Of a stretch of DNA of 64,000 nucleotides, positions 21,929-32,716 are shown in pieces (position 1 is the first letter of the stretch; each line of letters begins with the position of its first letter). This DNA comes from Tricholoma matsutake (taxonomy: Eukaryota; Basidiomycota; Agaricomycetes; Agaricales; Tricholomataceae): the NCBI GenBank assembly GCA_026075535.2, contig AP026539.1, forward strand, positions 11,098,001 to 11,162,000, given 5' to 3'. Below the pieces are notes generated by a model. That model had not been told where the DNA came from and searched no databases. It was given only the letters and a program-made list of their open reading frames with translations. The position numbers and the translations under genes are program-made.

Positions 21929-23162
21929 TCACTTTGGTGGTCCCTCTGCCAGCTCTCCCTCTGTGCCTTCCTCACCTTGCAGATCTGATTCATCAAACAA
22001 AAACTCTTCAGCCTCTAACTCCTTGATACGATCCTCAATTTCACCAGGGTCATATTTCTGGATTACATTGTGTATCGCTGCAAGTGCAGCAGGAAGATGT
22101 GCTTGTACTTCAGGTGTGAGATGAGGATTGTGTTGCAGGATTTCAAACCGGTTCTTCAGGATACCAAACATCCTTTCAATTATATTTCGAGCTGATGCAT
22201 GGCAAAGATTGAAGAGTTCCTGTGCATTGGTTGGGCTAATAATGAATAAGCATCATGGCAATATTTATAATGAAAGGCAACACACCAAAGATCTGCATGG
22301 CCCCATTCTGCCAGATGATACCGCACACCTCGATATGGTATAAGAAGTGCATTGGCAACTGGGAATCCTGCATCAGCAAGATAGAATTTACCCGACTGGA
22401 GCCTTAAATCGGTTATACGGGAATCAAAGAACATTGTTGAATCACTAACTGATCCCTCCCAACCAGTGGAGAGATATGTGAAGTTGTGATCAAAATCACA
22501 TCCAGCAAGACAGTTTGTAGTGGTAAGCCCTTTGCGATCACGTGCCAAGGCTCGCTCCTCTGCTGTACCAGAGCTAATAAAGTGACTTCCATCCAGACCA
22601 CCAATGGCATTCTCAAAGTAAGGATAAAACTTGGGGTTGTCAACAATGTAGGGAGAAGGGGGATCTGTGCTCCATGGCTGGCGGACAAAGTCGGTGTAGA
22701 AGGGTTTAGATGAGAAGATATAAAGCATCTTTGAAAAATATCTGATGCCCAGTAGGTATAGATGTGAATCTAGACAAGGATAACTTACTTTGATATTGTA
22801 TCATTTGAACATCGAAATATTTCACCAGCATGGTGCACTGATATACCCGTGACAGATCTATACAAAAAAATGGCCAGCTGCTCCTCCAGAAGAATACCCC
22901 TAGTAGAGTGTGATATTCCCATCTGTTGTAGGTAGGCAACCAAGAACCGAAACACTCCTTTGGATACACCTAGTTCACAACAGATACGCCCTGGGTGACC
23001 TTCCAGAAGCTCAAGGACCCATGCAGCCCCAGAAAGTGCTGATGTATGGTATGCTTCTTTATCATACAATGGAGCTGCAAATAGGATCAGAGCAACAATG
23101 ATTGTATTCACAAATATGCCTAGAATTTGAATGAGTAGCCATCATCTCTGAGTACGATCCAT
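21929..23162 (-). CDS. PIF/Harbinger transposase 2, three exons, one internal TGA
   Basis: Exons at 23162-22789, 22741-22295 and 22235-21929 sum to 1128 nt (375 residues plus stop) with exact phases. Introns of 47 and 59 nt have GTAAGT and GTGTGT donors. Exon 1 has an HTH-like ICCELGVSKGVFRFLVAYLQ and HHAGEIFRCSNDTISK. Exon 2 carries IGGLDGSHF (first catalytic Asp), GWEGSVSDSTMFF and FYLADAGFPV (second Asp). Exon 3 starts PTNAQELFNLCHASARNIIE and RMFGILKNRFEIL, containing the catalytic Glu, then an acidic tail. The only defect is a TGA six codons after the ATG at 23162; initiation downstream could bypass it. This is the least decayed transposase in the window. Confidence 0.83.
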
Positions 23163-23526
23163 GATGATAAGATGAAGAATGTGTGACTATCAGTAATTGC
23201 CTATTTAAGTAGAGTGACAATATTTCAACTTCCGCCAAGTTTTGACATGGGAAAAATTATCAGTTTCGGGTTGCCGACCACCCTTGAACATGGCGACGCG
23301 CTGAACCTTGCATTTGGTTGATTTGAATGTAACGAACGCCAGGCGATATATCCGGCGACCCTTTTTCACACAAAAAAATTATGTCCATCTGCCAAGGTTT
23401 TCCGAAAGCGGAAAAATTGCGCATTCTGCTCTGCACCAACCTGAAGAGTTGCACAGCCACCAAGACTATGTAACAGTGTCACACGTAACTCTTCTCGCGT
23501 TCAACGTCGTTCAACGCTCAAATTCA

Positions 23527-24457
23527 ATGCAGGAATCCGTACCAGCTGGCAGGCCAAAGTTGGGAAATGCTCATATAGATCCCCAGACAATACGTATAAC
23601 AACCCATGGTAAAATGAGACCGTGGATCGCGTTTGCTCTCGATGTTTTCGAGGTATATTTTACACATTCACTCACGCTCTTCCTAACAGTACATCCTCAT
23701 CAGAAAAGCCATAAACCATTAGTTTTACATACTCTTCCCGTCCCTCCTTCCCTTCCGGAAGTTGCACCTGTACCACCCCAAGAGCCCCAAGAGCCCCAAC
23801 ACCAAGCCCCACCTCGATTGCAACCTCAGAGTGGGACTCTTTCAAATGCGACAACGACAATTACTCGCCTTATATCTGTCGCAGAAATCATTAAGCGCGA
23901 GTATGTGAAAGTTTTACAGTCTAAGCGTTCCCTCCGACTGGAAGGACTACATCAATATAATGAGATTGGATGTCTTGAAGATCTTGGCTCAGATCGTGGT
24001 GGGGACAAGGATGAAAGGACGAGGGCCGATGAAATTGTTCAGGCGCTCTCCGGCCGAAATCAGTATGTACTCAATTTCACTTATTTGCCAATTTGTTTAT
24101 CGATATCCATCTAGCGTAAAGCAAAAGCAAACCCCTTACATGAAGATCACCCTTTCTGAATCGCCTCTCCCTGAACTTGTTACGAAGGGTGCAACGTGAG
24201 TCGTTTGTTTATATAATCTTAATATCTGACTTCTTCCTGCTAGGTATCAACCCCCGACTGTACGAAAACTCGGCAAATCTGCAAAAGCCCGAGCGAAAAA
24301 GCGTATGCGAAAATCTCAAGTACCGGATGATGGAGACGGTAACGATGTGGATGGAGAGGAAGACATGGATGCAGAAGAACCGGAAGACTCGTCAATGAAG
24401 TCCGAGAAGGGAAAGGAGCGAGCGAGGGTAGCTGTAGTGGACAAGATAGGGAGTTAA
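23527..24457 (+). CDS. Alba-domain-like DNA/RNA-binding protein (host gene)
   Basis: Four exons (23527-23652, 23704-24062, 24115-24195, 24244-24457) join in frame to 259 residues. Introns are 48-52 nt with GTATAT, GTATGT and GTGAGT donors. The N-terminus MQESVPAGRPKLGNAHIDPQ leads into IRITTHGKMRPWIAFALDVF, matching the first strand and helix of Alba-type domains. After a Pro-rich insert come RLISVAEIIKREYVKVLQ and LEGLHQYNEIGCLEDLG, the second half of the domain. The C-terminus is ITLSESPLPELV, then a basic KSAKARAKKRMRKS stretch and an acidic tail. Alba proteins bind RNA or DNA; eukaryotic members include RNase P/MRP subunits and translational regulators, and I cannot say which this is. The gene is CpG-rich and uninterrupted, unlike the transposons around it. 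A Harbinger element ends about 240 bp upstream. Confidence 0.78.
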
Positions 24458-25215
24458 TGCTTCGGGAGTTCTGCTGTTCGCGGCCAATGTGCTTGCACGG
24501 ATCCTCTGGTATACGAGGACCGGGATACGGTGAAACCCATCCGATACTGTGCCTTTAAACGACAATGGTTCAGATGTTGGGGGTACATATCCTCTCCGGG
24601 GGGGGGGGCATCTAGGGTTGTGTATCTTCCGCGATGCTGCATCACTTTCCATCTAGGTAATTTGGGTGTGGTTCATACTATCCCACACCGCTAGCTGTTT
24701 CAATATAGTCCGTAAGCCTGCAACCCCGATGTATGCGAGGAAGAGGTTCATCCTGCAGAAAATAGCCTGGTACCTAAGCACAGCTCCTTATGCGGCATTA
24801 TTCAGAGCGTTCACAGTAATCGAATCTAAACATTTGTTTACTTGAGTCTAATCACCGGCGAAGGATTGCGACTCTCAGGAGTCTTCATTTGGGTTCTGGA
24901 AACCAACCATCCTCTGGTTGGCCTGTCCCCTGTCATTCCTGTTCACTTGATGTTCATCTGACCCCTGTGCACCTCCGATTCTGAGATGTGTTCCAAACAT
25001 GAACCCTACCTGACTCATTCACGTCATTCCAATGGTGTTTTCACATCGCAATCCCTGGCCTTGACTTATTTGGCATTGTTTAGGGTCTTTAGCATCTTGC
25101 TTCAACCCACAGCACTCCAGCAGACTCCCCAGCCCCTGGAATCACACCCTGAACCTGTCACACTGCCACCTCATCGTCAACACATCTGTTGACAACAACT
25201 GAACATACCACTCTG
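24458..25215. other. Intergenic, no gene seen
   Basis: DNA downstream of the Alba-like gene, moderately CpG-rich to about 24860, then grading into CpG-poor relic sequence. A run of nine or more G occurs at about 24599-24608. I see no coding frame, RNA gene or defined repeat. Confidence 0.5.
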
Positions 25216-25219
25216 CCAG

Positions 25220-25895
25220 GCCCAAGACCATGAACTGAAACTCAGAAACAATGGGACATACTACCAGATATCCCCAAACCCTGGCTCAAAGACCCAGCTC
25301 ACCCAAATTCACCTATATGCACTTTGTCCTGGTCTCAACTCATTTTGCACTGCAAGTGGTTCAACATCAATGGGCCTTGTTTCAGACACCCCTCCTCTTA
25401 TCTTGACCCCATACCTCCTCCATGCAAATCACTTGACCTCACACCTCTTGTTTCCTCTGTAGAGATTTCATGCTCAGATGGATGTTGGACCAATATCCAT
25501 CTGAGCATGAAATCATTCTTACAGCTGGCTTACCTGATTCATACACTCCTGTCATCATCTCCTTTGACACTATTGATGCCAAACCCTTCACTCTCAAATT
25601 TGTCATCACTTGCTTACACAATGAAGAGGGTTGCCAAGACAAATCTGCCATCACTAACATCAAGAAAGAAGAAACTGAAAATTCTGCCATGGATGCCAAG
25701 AAATTTGATCTCTACTGCTACTATTGCTTGAAGAAGGGTCATTATTCTTCTGTTTGCCCTGAAAAGGAAAGGGACATAAAGGAGAAGGAGGATCAAGGTC
25801 ATAATAAGTTAGCAAAAAGGATTGCAGCTGTCACTCATGAAGACTTGGAAGGAGAAGACTATGCTTGCTTGATGGACACAGGAGTTGCCGTGTGA
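25220..25895 (+). pseudogene. Ty1/copia gag fragment with zinc knuckle
   Basis: Frame 25470-25895 reads LPDSYTPVIISFDTIDAKPF and LKFVITCLHNEE, matching the UBN2/gag core of copia elements. It then has CYYCLKKGHYSSVC, a CCHC zinc knuckle (C-x2-C-x4-H-x4-C), and the start of the protease region near its end (CLMDTGVAV, with DTG). It stops at 25895 and no integrase or reverse transcriptase follows. An upstream frame (25220-25460) looks like the damaged N-terminal part. Confidence 0.78.
25464..25514. repeat. Perfect 20-bp inverted repeat inside the gag fragment
   Basis: GATTTCATGCTCAGATGGAT (25464-25483) and its exact reverse complement (25495-25514) are separated by 11 bp. The right arm is in the gag reading frame; the left arm appears to be an added inverted copy, as produced by template switching at a replication fork. 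Confidence 0.85.
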
Positions 25896-26279
25896 TTGAA
25901 GCCCTTCATTTGTTCTCTTGTTCAGTTATTTCTTATTGATTTAGCTGGCTAATACCATCTTTTGCTTGAGGAGGTGTGTGGAGATCTTGAACTCAGACAG
26001 ATATCAGTCCAACATCCTACTTAGTTACATCCTTAGTTACACACAGGTTCCATTCCCTATATCTACCTGCATGTATTGTTGTCATGCTCTCCAAGCACTT
26101 GTAACAACAGGCCTTGTCAAGTTGGTCATTTGCAACTCTCGGGTGAGGCTTCTGCTTTGAGGACTATTCCAACATCCTCTCCCCTTGTCTTATTTGGCAC
26201 CATATGGTATTGTTCAAAATCTTTAACTGCAAATGATGTGCACACAGCCTCCCCCTATGATGTCAACACCATTATCAAT

Positions 26280-26530
26280 GACTACCACCAGACCCTGTCA
26301 CTGCCCCCTTGTCACCATTCCCTACCCTGATCACTGTTCCCCACTACCCAGTCATGTTCACCTGCACCCTGCTACCATTCCCTGCCCTCATCACCATTCC
26401 TGTGCTTGGCACTGTTCCCTGCCCTTGTCACCATTTCCTGCCCTCATCATTGCTCCCTGCCCTCATCACTGTTCCCTGCCCTCATCGCTGTTCCCTGCTG
26501 TCCCCTGCACTCCATCAGCCCTGTACCCCT
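26280..26530. repeat. CCCTG/CATCAC low-complexity tract
   Basis: Pyrimidine-rich degenerate repeat of units such as CCCTGCCCTCATCACTGTTC. The ORFs here are artefacts of composition. It precedes an LTR start at 26705, as does the similar tract at 33780-35700 before the LTR at 35718. Confidence 0.6.
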
Positions 26531-26704
26531 CACTCTCTGATAATCTCCATTGTCACCACTACTGTAGCACCTGACCTCCATCACTCACCTCATGTATCAT
26601 CAAGGTGGATGCCTACTTATTGGATATTTGGTTGTTGTAGGTGCAAGGGAGACTCAGTTGGCACCCCCACACCCCTGGTCAAATTTTTGGGATTATCAGA
26701 GAGT

Positions 26705-27316
26705 GTAAGAGTGCCTCTTACATCCTCTTACATCAGTCATGACCTTGGTAGATTACAGTGCACATAGTGCACAGAAAAGTTTGATAGGAAACTCAAAGTT
26801 GGTCAAATGTCTTACTATTGAGGGCAGAACTTTTGAAAGTATGACACTGATGGTAGATCAAGCTGAATATGATAATATCAATGCCTGAGCATGTGCGTCC
26901 ACTGATTGTACACTTTACTTCAGTATCCATGCCATTTTTATTTATTTATTGAATATTTCCCACAACAATCAGTATTGAGCCAGATTTCCTCCTTTCCTTG
27001 TGCTTACTGTTGTTGTAAGGTGAAACACTATGATGACACAGTATATATACTGTCTTGAGGAGTAGGAGAACTCTGGCACCTTCTTGCTGCCAGTGTTCTG
27101 ATACTCCTTGGGAAGTTATGTGTAAGAGTACCTCTCACATCTTCCTTGCATCACCTTGCATTACCTTGATAATCACACCATAATCACATGGCCACATATT
27201 ATTATTGTACAATGTAAACTATGTTTTTTCTGACTTGAATACGTACTACCATCTAGTTTACATTGTCCCTTCTCCTGAGTGTTGGGAGCTTCAACTCTCT
27301 TCCACCTTTTTTACAG
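26705..27316 (+). repeat. LTR fragments of the TGTAAGAG family
   Basis: TGTAAGAGTGCCTCTTACATCC near 26705 is an LTR start preceded by a purine-rich GAGAG. A longer copy starts TGTAAGAGTACCTC at 27121 and ends CTTTTTTACA at about 27316, passing through GTGTTGGGAGCTTCAACTC. The stretch between (26760-27120) has no gene. The same LTR family occurs at 32717, 35718 and 35906. Confidence 0.55.
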
Positions 27317-27324
27317 TGGTTTGC

Positions 27325-27480
27325 ATAAGGGATGGCAGTTACCAAATTTGATAAACATAAGGCTGAGTTGTCATAAGCAAATTTGATCTTGCAGTCATCT
27401 TATGGCTTCCACAATGGCATTCTGGCTTGGATTTTGGTGAAGGAAGTGAATATAAATAGTTTAAGAAGATGAATGTCAAG
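27325..27480 (+). mobile_element. MITE end fragment (same family as 29315-29753)
   Basis: CAAATTTGATAAACATAAGG, then CTTATGGCTTCCACAATGGC and TTGGTGAAGGAAGTG match the terminal repeat of the MITE at 29315. No opposite end follows within reach, so it is a solo or truncated end. Confidence 0.6.
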
Positions 27481-28270
27481 TAAATATCTCATTTAACATG
27501 TTTTTGTATTAATGTACTACAATTTGAATTTTATTTTTATGTGAAGTATTCAATATTCAATTGAGAAAAGATTGTTGAAGGCTTGAAGCAAATGAACAAG
27601 AGAACTTGAGTTGATCAAGTGCTCAAATCTATGCATTTTAGCAGTATATCTTGCCACAACTCTTTCACATCACATTAAGTACTTGACTACTTATTCTAGG
27701 ACATTCAGACACACTTATGGTTCATTTCTAAGCTTCCAAATTAATTTCTAACATGTACTAAGCTCACAAATGGTGAAAAGTGAGAAATAACAACTTGCCA
27801 TTTTCACTCTCAAATCTATTCTACATTCTTAGGGGAGTCTAGACCTGCATGTCTTTTTAAATTTGACTCATTGGAACATCAGTTATAGCTGTAAATCTAT
27901 CAAAATTGTCACTTGGCCTGTTACTCACTTTCTCTCCTATCAACTGAGATTTTGACTGTTGGTAGGGGAGGTATGGAGCATAAATATAATTTACTACATG
28001 TTTACAAGGCCCTATTCATTTGTGGTGCTTGACATGCAGCAAAGTGACATCTGTGCACTCAGCATCATATTGTCCAGCAACTGCCAGACTGAGTAATTGT
28101 GTGCATGTATTCTCACAAATGGTGCCACTTTTATTTTTGGGAGCACAAACATAATCACATGGTCTGTGCGCAGCCTCAGGGTATTAAACCCTCACCAAAC
28201 AACTGCTTTCCACCATGGGCTTGTCCCATTGCATTGTAAATAGAAATATAATGTAGGAATGCAGAAAAGA
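27480..28270. other. AT-rich relic DNA, no gene seen
   Basis: About 800 bp that is almost free of CpG, with no coding frame and no repeat that I can bound. Probably old transposon DNA. Confidence 0.5.
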
Positions 28271-28344
28271 TGACCAGACTGGGGATTGAACCCAGGCCCT
28301 CCTGGACATATACCAGATGCTCTGACCAACTGAGCTATCAGGTC
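28271..28344 (-). tRNA. tRNA-like sequence, probably pseudo-tRNA or SINE head (UAU-like anticodon)
   Basis: The minus strand folds into a full 74-nt cloverleaf. The acceptor stem GACCTGA/TCTGGTC has six of seven pairs. The D-arm is GCTCAGTTGGTCAGAGC, the anticodon stem TCTGG/CCAGG, the variable loop AGGGC, and the T-arm CTGGGTTCAATCCCCAG is perfect. The seven-base anticodon loop TATATGT would place UAU at 34-36, but position 33 is A instead of the near-universal U. There is no intron. With that defect and the surrounding old repeats, I think it is a pseudogene or the tRNA part of a SINE, although a functional gene cannot be excluded. Confidence 0.5.
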
Positions 28345-28569
28345 TTATAGGGTTCAATGGAACAAGGATACCATATAACCAGACATGGATTGCTATCACT
28401 ATCACATCACATTTTAGTGTGTGTGTGTGCAAACTATGGTCTATTAAGTACTGATTAAGCAGTGACAGATTATATAATCCAACATATAATAGTACAAATA
28501 GTATTTATATTTAGTCTTTATATATATCTATTTCATATTTTGTAGGGGATGAATATTATATATTTAGTA

Positions 28570-28760
28570 GTATAAAGATGCGCAAAAGGTTTCAATCAGT
28601 ATCAACCAGTCTTATATCAGCTTTTGGTAAGGTTCTCAGAGTGATCAACCAAAAACCAAACCAACTCCAATATGGGGTCAACCGAACTGACAGTTCAGTT
28701 TTTTGCATTTAAGTTCAGTTCAAGGTCCAGTCTTTTTCCAGTCTTATGGACTGGACCCTT
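28570..28760. repeat. hAT-like subterminal repeat block
   Basis: Alternating CCAGT, AACCAA and GTTCAGTT motifs (TATCAACCAGTC, ACCAAAAACCAAACCAACTC, CAGTTCAGTTTTTTGC, GGACTGGACCC). The style matches the ends of the hAT-type elements at 30535-32061 and 50651-52067. A partner end may be the block at 30545-30720. Confidence 0.45.
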
Positions 28761-28854
28761 GAACCAAAAATGAGACAACAATGAAATAACACATACATTG
28801 AGTCAGATATAAGCTAAAAATAGCTGAATGAAAAGAAAGACCCTCAATGAGGGG

Positions 28855-29990
28855 GGCAGTAGAAACAGGTAAAGCAAAAATGTAGAAAGAATAATAAACA
28901 ATCATAGCAGTACATATTGGAGGCATCAATGAGAGATCAGAGAATAATCATTAAATAGCAGGATGTGAGCATGTGATGGCATTCAGGTGGCTCAGCATTC
29001 AATATTCAGGTGTTGGCAACCTTGCCATTCCAACAGTGCATTGTTCATGCAGTGATTGTACTGAACATGTATAACATAGAAATCTAAAAACAGCAGGCAA
29101 GGCTCACAGATTTCACCAGCCACATAATAAACACTGCAATTTTACAAGACTTGCATTCCATTATTTTGAGCATAGGACAACTTCAAAACATTTGCATGTA
29201 ATCTTGTATGACAGGCTGTTGAACTTGAAGCCAAGCTTCAAGTTGAATGTTGATCTCACTGTTCACACAAGGAACCAATCCTGTGACTCAAAAAGGTGCC
29301 AAAAGGAGTGATTACAGCACCTTGCATAGAGCTTGACAGTTGCCAAAAAATTGATAAACATGAGCAAACTTGATCTCGCTGTCATTTTATGGCTTCCACA
29401 ATGGCTTCCTGGCTTAGGTATTGGTGAAGGAAGTGTATATAGATAATATCAGAAGATGACTGTCAAGTGAACATCTTATTTAACATGTTTTCTGAGGTGC
29501 TGCACTGAGAAATAACAATATTTGATCATATGCAAGCCCAAATCTTCTAGAGATTTATTTTGGAAGTATTGAATTATTCTCAGTCAGTTATTTAAAGCCA
29601 ACTGCAGCCTGAGACCATTTCTGTACACTTCCTTCACCCAAATCTGAGCCAGGAAGCCATTGTGGAGGCCATAAAATGACAGTGAGATAAAATTTGCTCA
29701 TGTTTATCATATTTTCAGCAATTGTCAACTGTCAAGCTCTATGCAAAGTGCTGTGAACAAGGTTCCATCAATTACACATTGATCAAGTTAGGGATTGAAC
29801 TATTTTTGCTATTCAAAGGGGTGCAAAATGTTGTGAAATTTTGTCAAAAAAATTTGGCCACCCTAAAATGTCATGGGAAAAACTTCGGGCATAGGTTTGT
29901 TGACCAGCTGAATCTGAATCTGAAGTCAGTTTGTCCCAGAAAAATCCTGATCATGAGATATCAAAAATGTTGTGTATAGTTTGCAAGAGT
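28855..29990 (-). mobile_element. Relic of Harbinger element 1 family, rearranged, with nested MITE
   Basis: 29040-29310 and 29754-29985, read on the minus strand, align by eye with 14330-14800 of Harbinger element 1. Shared blocks include CATTATTTTGAGCATA, GCTTCAAGTTGAATGTTGA, TTCCATCAATTACACATTGA and GATCATGAGATATC. The piece at 28865-28985 matches 14880-15005 but in direct orientation, so the relic is internally inverted. The outermost TIR is degraded. It is interrupted by the MITE at 29315-29753. Confidence 0.7.
29315..29753. mobile_element. MITE, 439 bp, with about 120-bp TIRs and TTA/TGA duplication
   Basis: Ends are CAGCACCTTGCATAGAGC and, inverted, GCTCTATGCAAAGTGCTG. The inverted similarity runs on through GATAAACATGAGCAAA and GGCTTCCACAATGGCTTCCT. 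It is flanked by TTA (29312-29314) and TGA (29754-29756). The uninterrupted homologous site in Harbinger element 1 supports insertion at TTA with a 3-bp duplication, one copy of which mutated. No coding capacity; probably moved by a PIF/Harbinger transposase. Confidence 0.82.
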
Positions 29991-30534
29991 ACGTTAAATA
30001 ACATGTTCTTTGTGTGGTGTCAAACTCAGCACCAATTTCCCTGCAACATTGCGTTAACATTTTTTTTGCATGGCATTTGCTGCAACGTTGCAGTGAAGGC
30101 AGGACCCCAAAAAGTAACTTGGAATGATCCAGGCACATTTCAAGGAATGGCATAGTCCTGCCAGATTATCAGTGATGTGAATCTGGATCAGTGATCAAAT
30201 TGTCAAAAGAATGCATTTCCACATCTGTGCCTAGCCATAACCCTTCTGGATATGGCTTGATCACTGCCATTGTCCAGATAAAAGTGGACATTTGCAGAAC
30301 ATACATTTATAGGCACTTTTGGGGGTCCTGCAAAGGCTCAAGGGCAGAAAAAGAAGCAAGCACATGCAAACATTGATGTCTCACATAAGCATCATGCATC
30401 AGCAATAACCAGTGCAAACATATTCCCTCGCATCCCCAAGTCAAGGGATAAACCTCATTCTCAACACTGAGAACTGTCTCAAGCAATCTGACCTGCTAAA
30501 AAAACAGATCCCATGATCTTTCCCATCACAAGGA

Positions 30535-32061
30535 TTAGCATTTAAAAGTCCAGTCCATTGAACTGAAAAAAAACTGACAATGGAACTGGACCCAACCATG
30601 GTCTGGTTTTTTTTATTGGTTTGGTTGTCCTAAACCTTACTGAAGATTGGTTGTGGTCTTAGGTATTGAATATTATATAAAACTGATGAAAACTGGTTGC
30701 AGTTGGTTGCAACCAGTCTAGTAAGTAGATACTATATATATTGTACATAGTAATACTGTAACAAAAATAATATAATAATGGGGCATGCCCAAGGAAAAAG
30801 AGTATGGAAAGTCTGGGTTTAAATACTCTGCAAGTGTGCATGGACCATTTGGTCATGTTTGCACACCCAAACAGAAAGTGGTGCCACTTGAAAACACCAC
30901 TCCCACGACCAACATCAACCACACAGCACCATCATGCCTGCAAGCCACTGCTCATAGAGAGAGTTGGAGGTGATGATGACAACAACAATGGTGGACACCA
31001 AGACCAAATGGAAAGCTGGCCCAAATGATACCAGTCATTGTTTGGGCTACAGGTATGTTTTTTTTTTCTATTTGTTCAACTAACTAACTTTTTTTTTTCT
31101 TTTTAGGTTTTTGCTTTGATGACCTCATCATCCAACCGCCTGCTCCCCAATGGCTACCACCCAGACACAGCACCACCTCCCAGCCTGCAAGCCACTGCTC
31201 ACAGAGGGATATGGAGGTGCTGACAGGCAATGAATGAGGGGGGAATGATGATGGCAGCAGCAAACAGTGACCCAGCAACCCAGCACCTGCCCACAGTGGC
31301 AATTGCAGTGGCTAACAGCCACAAGATGACAGTGGGATAATGATGAGGATGAGCCCAAATGATGATGACCATTGTTTGGGCCCATAGTTAAGTTTTTCAT
31401 TACTTGTTACATTTTTATCAACTAACTAATACTTTTACATTCATCTTTAGGTTCTCCCAACTTGATATGCCCCCAACCAACACCAACACCACCAATGACA
31501 ATGACAAATGCCAATGCCAATGACATGGCACACCACTACCATGTCACCCCCAGCCAATGCCAATGCTGACAATGTGGCACCACCACCACATCACCACCAG
31601 CTGACCCCAATCACCACCACCACCATGTCACCACCAGCTGGCCCAATCACCACCATGCGACACACACCAACAGCAAAGGCGGGTGGTGATGGTGGACAGC
31701 AGCTACAGAGGGGGTTTTTTTTCTTTTGTTTTTGTGCTAACAGGCCACCCCTTCCTTTGCATACCCTGCAAGGTAGGGGGGTTTATTTTAGTTCTTTTTT
31801 TGTTTTGTTTATTATCCACATGCCCACTCACAGGCCCCTGCCTGTGAGGGGTATTATTTTAGTATATAGTAAGTCGGTCAATGACTGGTTGTGGCCCAAA
31901 CTGGCCATAACTGGTTGTCAGACCAGACTGGACTGCAACAAACCAGTTTTGTTGTGGTCCAGTCCAGTTTTAGTTAGATGTGGAATGTAGTCGAACTGGT
32001 TATGGTCCCGGTTCACTCCAAATATGGAAAAACTGGACCAAGCCAGACTTTAAAATGCTAA
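30535..32061. mobile_element. Non-autonomous hAT-like element with modular hairpins, copy 3
   Basis: The ends TTAGCATTTAAAAGTCCAGTC and (inverted) TTAGCATTTTAAAGTC delimit about 1.5 kb. Subterminal CCAGT/ACTGG-type repeats lie at 30545-30715 and 31885-32045. Inside are two A hairpins (31019-31047 and 31353-31381), each followed by an intron-like module (31053-31106 and 31387-31450). There are also B-type motifs (CAAGCCACTGCTCA near 30950 and 31190) and G/C hairpins with T-rich tails (31760-31800, 31825-31860). There is no transposase. I could not confirm an 8-bp target duplication. Confidence 0.62.
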
Positions 32062-32229
32062 CATGGATAGATCATCCAATCTTATCTCTAGTAGTGGCAT
32101 CAAATGTATGCTATTATTAGATCATAGTAGTGTCACATTGAATATCCATTGTTTGCCCAGAGGCCACCAACATAATGTGATCTATGCAATGCAGTGTGAT
32201 ACCTTGCCACTCTTCCCACTATGTCAGAC

Positions 32230-32600
32230 CTCATCAAGTGCCAACGATGCAGTTTTCAAGGGCTGCAACCAGAATTTCCTCACAAGGCAAATTTGCAATA
32301 TCTCAAGACCTGCACATCATGTACACAGAAGAGAAACAAAGTTGCTGAGAAGAAAAGAGAGGAACATAGTGAGAAAGAAAACACAGATACTACAACATGA
32401 TGTCCTGTTGGGAAAGATAAATCTGCCAGTGGCCCTCCAACACTTACCTGGACCAAGTTTATTCCTCTTCTTGAAAAGTACAAAGAAAGTGCATTCAAGC
32501 TGCATGCTGCTGTTCTTCTTGACTATGAAGCATTAGATATACCAGAGTCCTCCAAAGACCAATGCCATGTTCTTGCCCAGCACCTTGTGAAAGCTGTCTG
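32230..32600 (+). pseudogene. Unrecognised coding relic
   Basis: One frame reads a Lys/Glu/Arg-rich stretch, then a shift, then SASGPPTLTWTKFIPLLEKY and KESAFKLHAAVLLDYEALDI, QCHVLAQHLVKAVWNAKGF. The sequence is of normal complexity and resembles DNA-binding N-terminal regions of transposon proteins that I have seen in mushroom genomes, but I cannot name the family. Confidence 0.35.
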
Positions 32601-32716
32601 GAATGCAAAGGGTTTCAATTCAAGTGAGTACATGGACTGATGTCAAGAACTGGTCCTCACCTGCTCAGAACCTGACATCTTCCCACCTCATGTTCTCCAC
32701 CCGCTTGGGACTCAAT

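Larger units (their letters stand above)
20264..23283. mobile_element. PIF/Harbinger DNA transposon 2 (3.0 kb)
   Basis: The left end is GAGGGTGGTTGGCAACCCC, continuing through AAACTGAGAATTTTTCCCATG (to about 20304). The right end is its inverted counterpart, from CATGGGAAAAATTATCAG (23247) to GACCACCC (23283). TTGA flanks both sides (20260-20263 and 23284-23287), consistent with a 3-bp TGA-type duplication. It encodes a Myb/SANT-like protein (plus) and a DDE transposase (minus) that converge. It lies only about 240 bp upstream of the Alba-like gene. Confidence 0.83.

Noticed and set aside
28271..28344. A functional tRNA-Ile(UAU) gene
   Set aside because: A at position 33, an acceptor mismatch, no intron and an old-repeat context; kept as tRNA-like only.
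30525..32070. An 8-bp target duplication for the element at 30535-32061
   Set aside because: Flanks CACAAGGA and CATGGATA do not match; the ends are still inverted, so the call rests on TIRs and subterminal repeats only.
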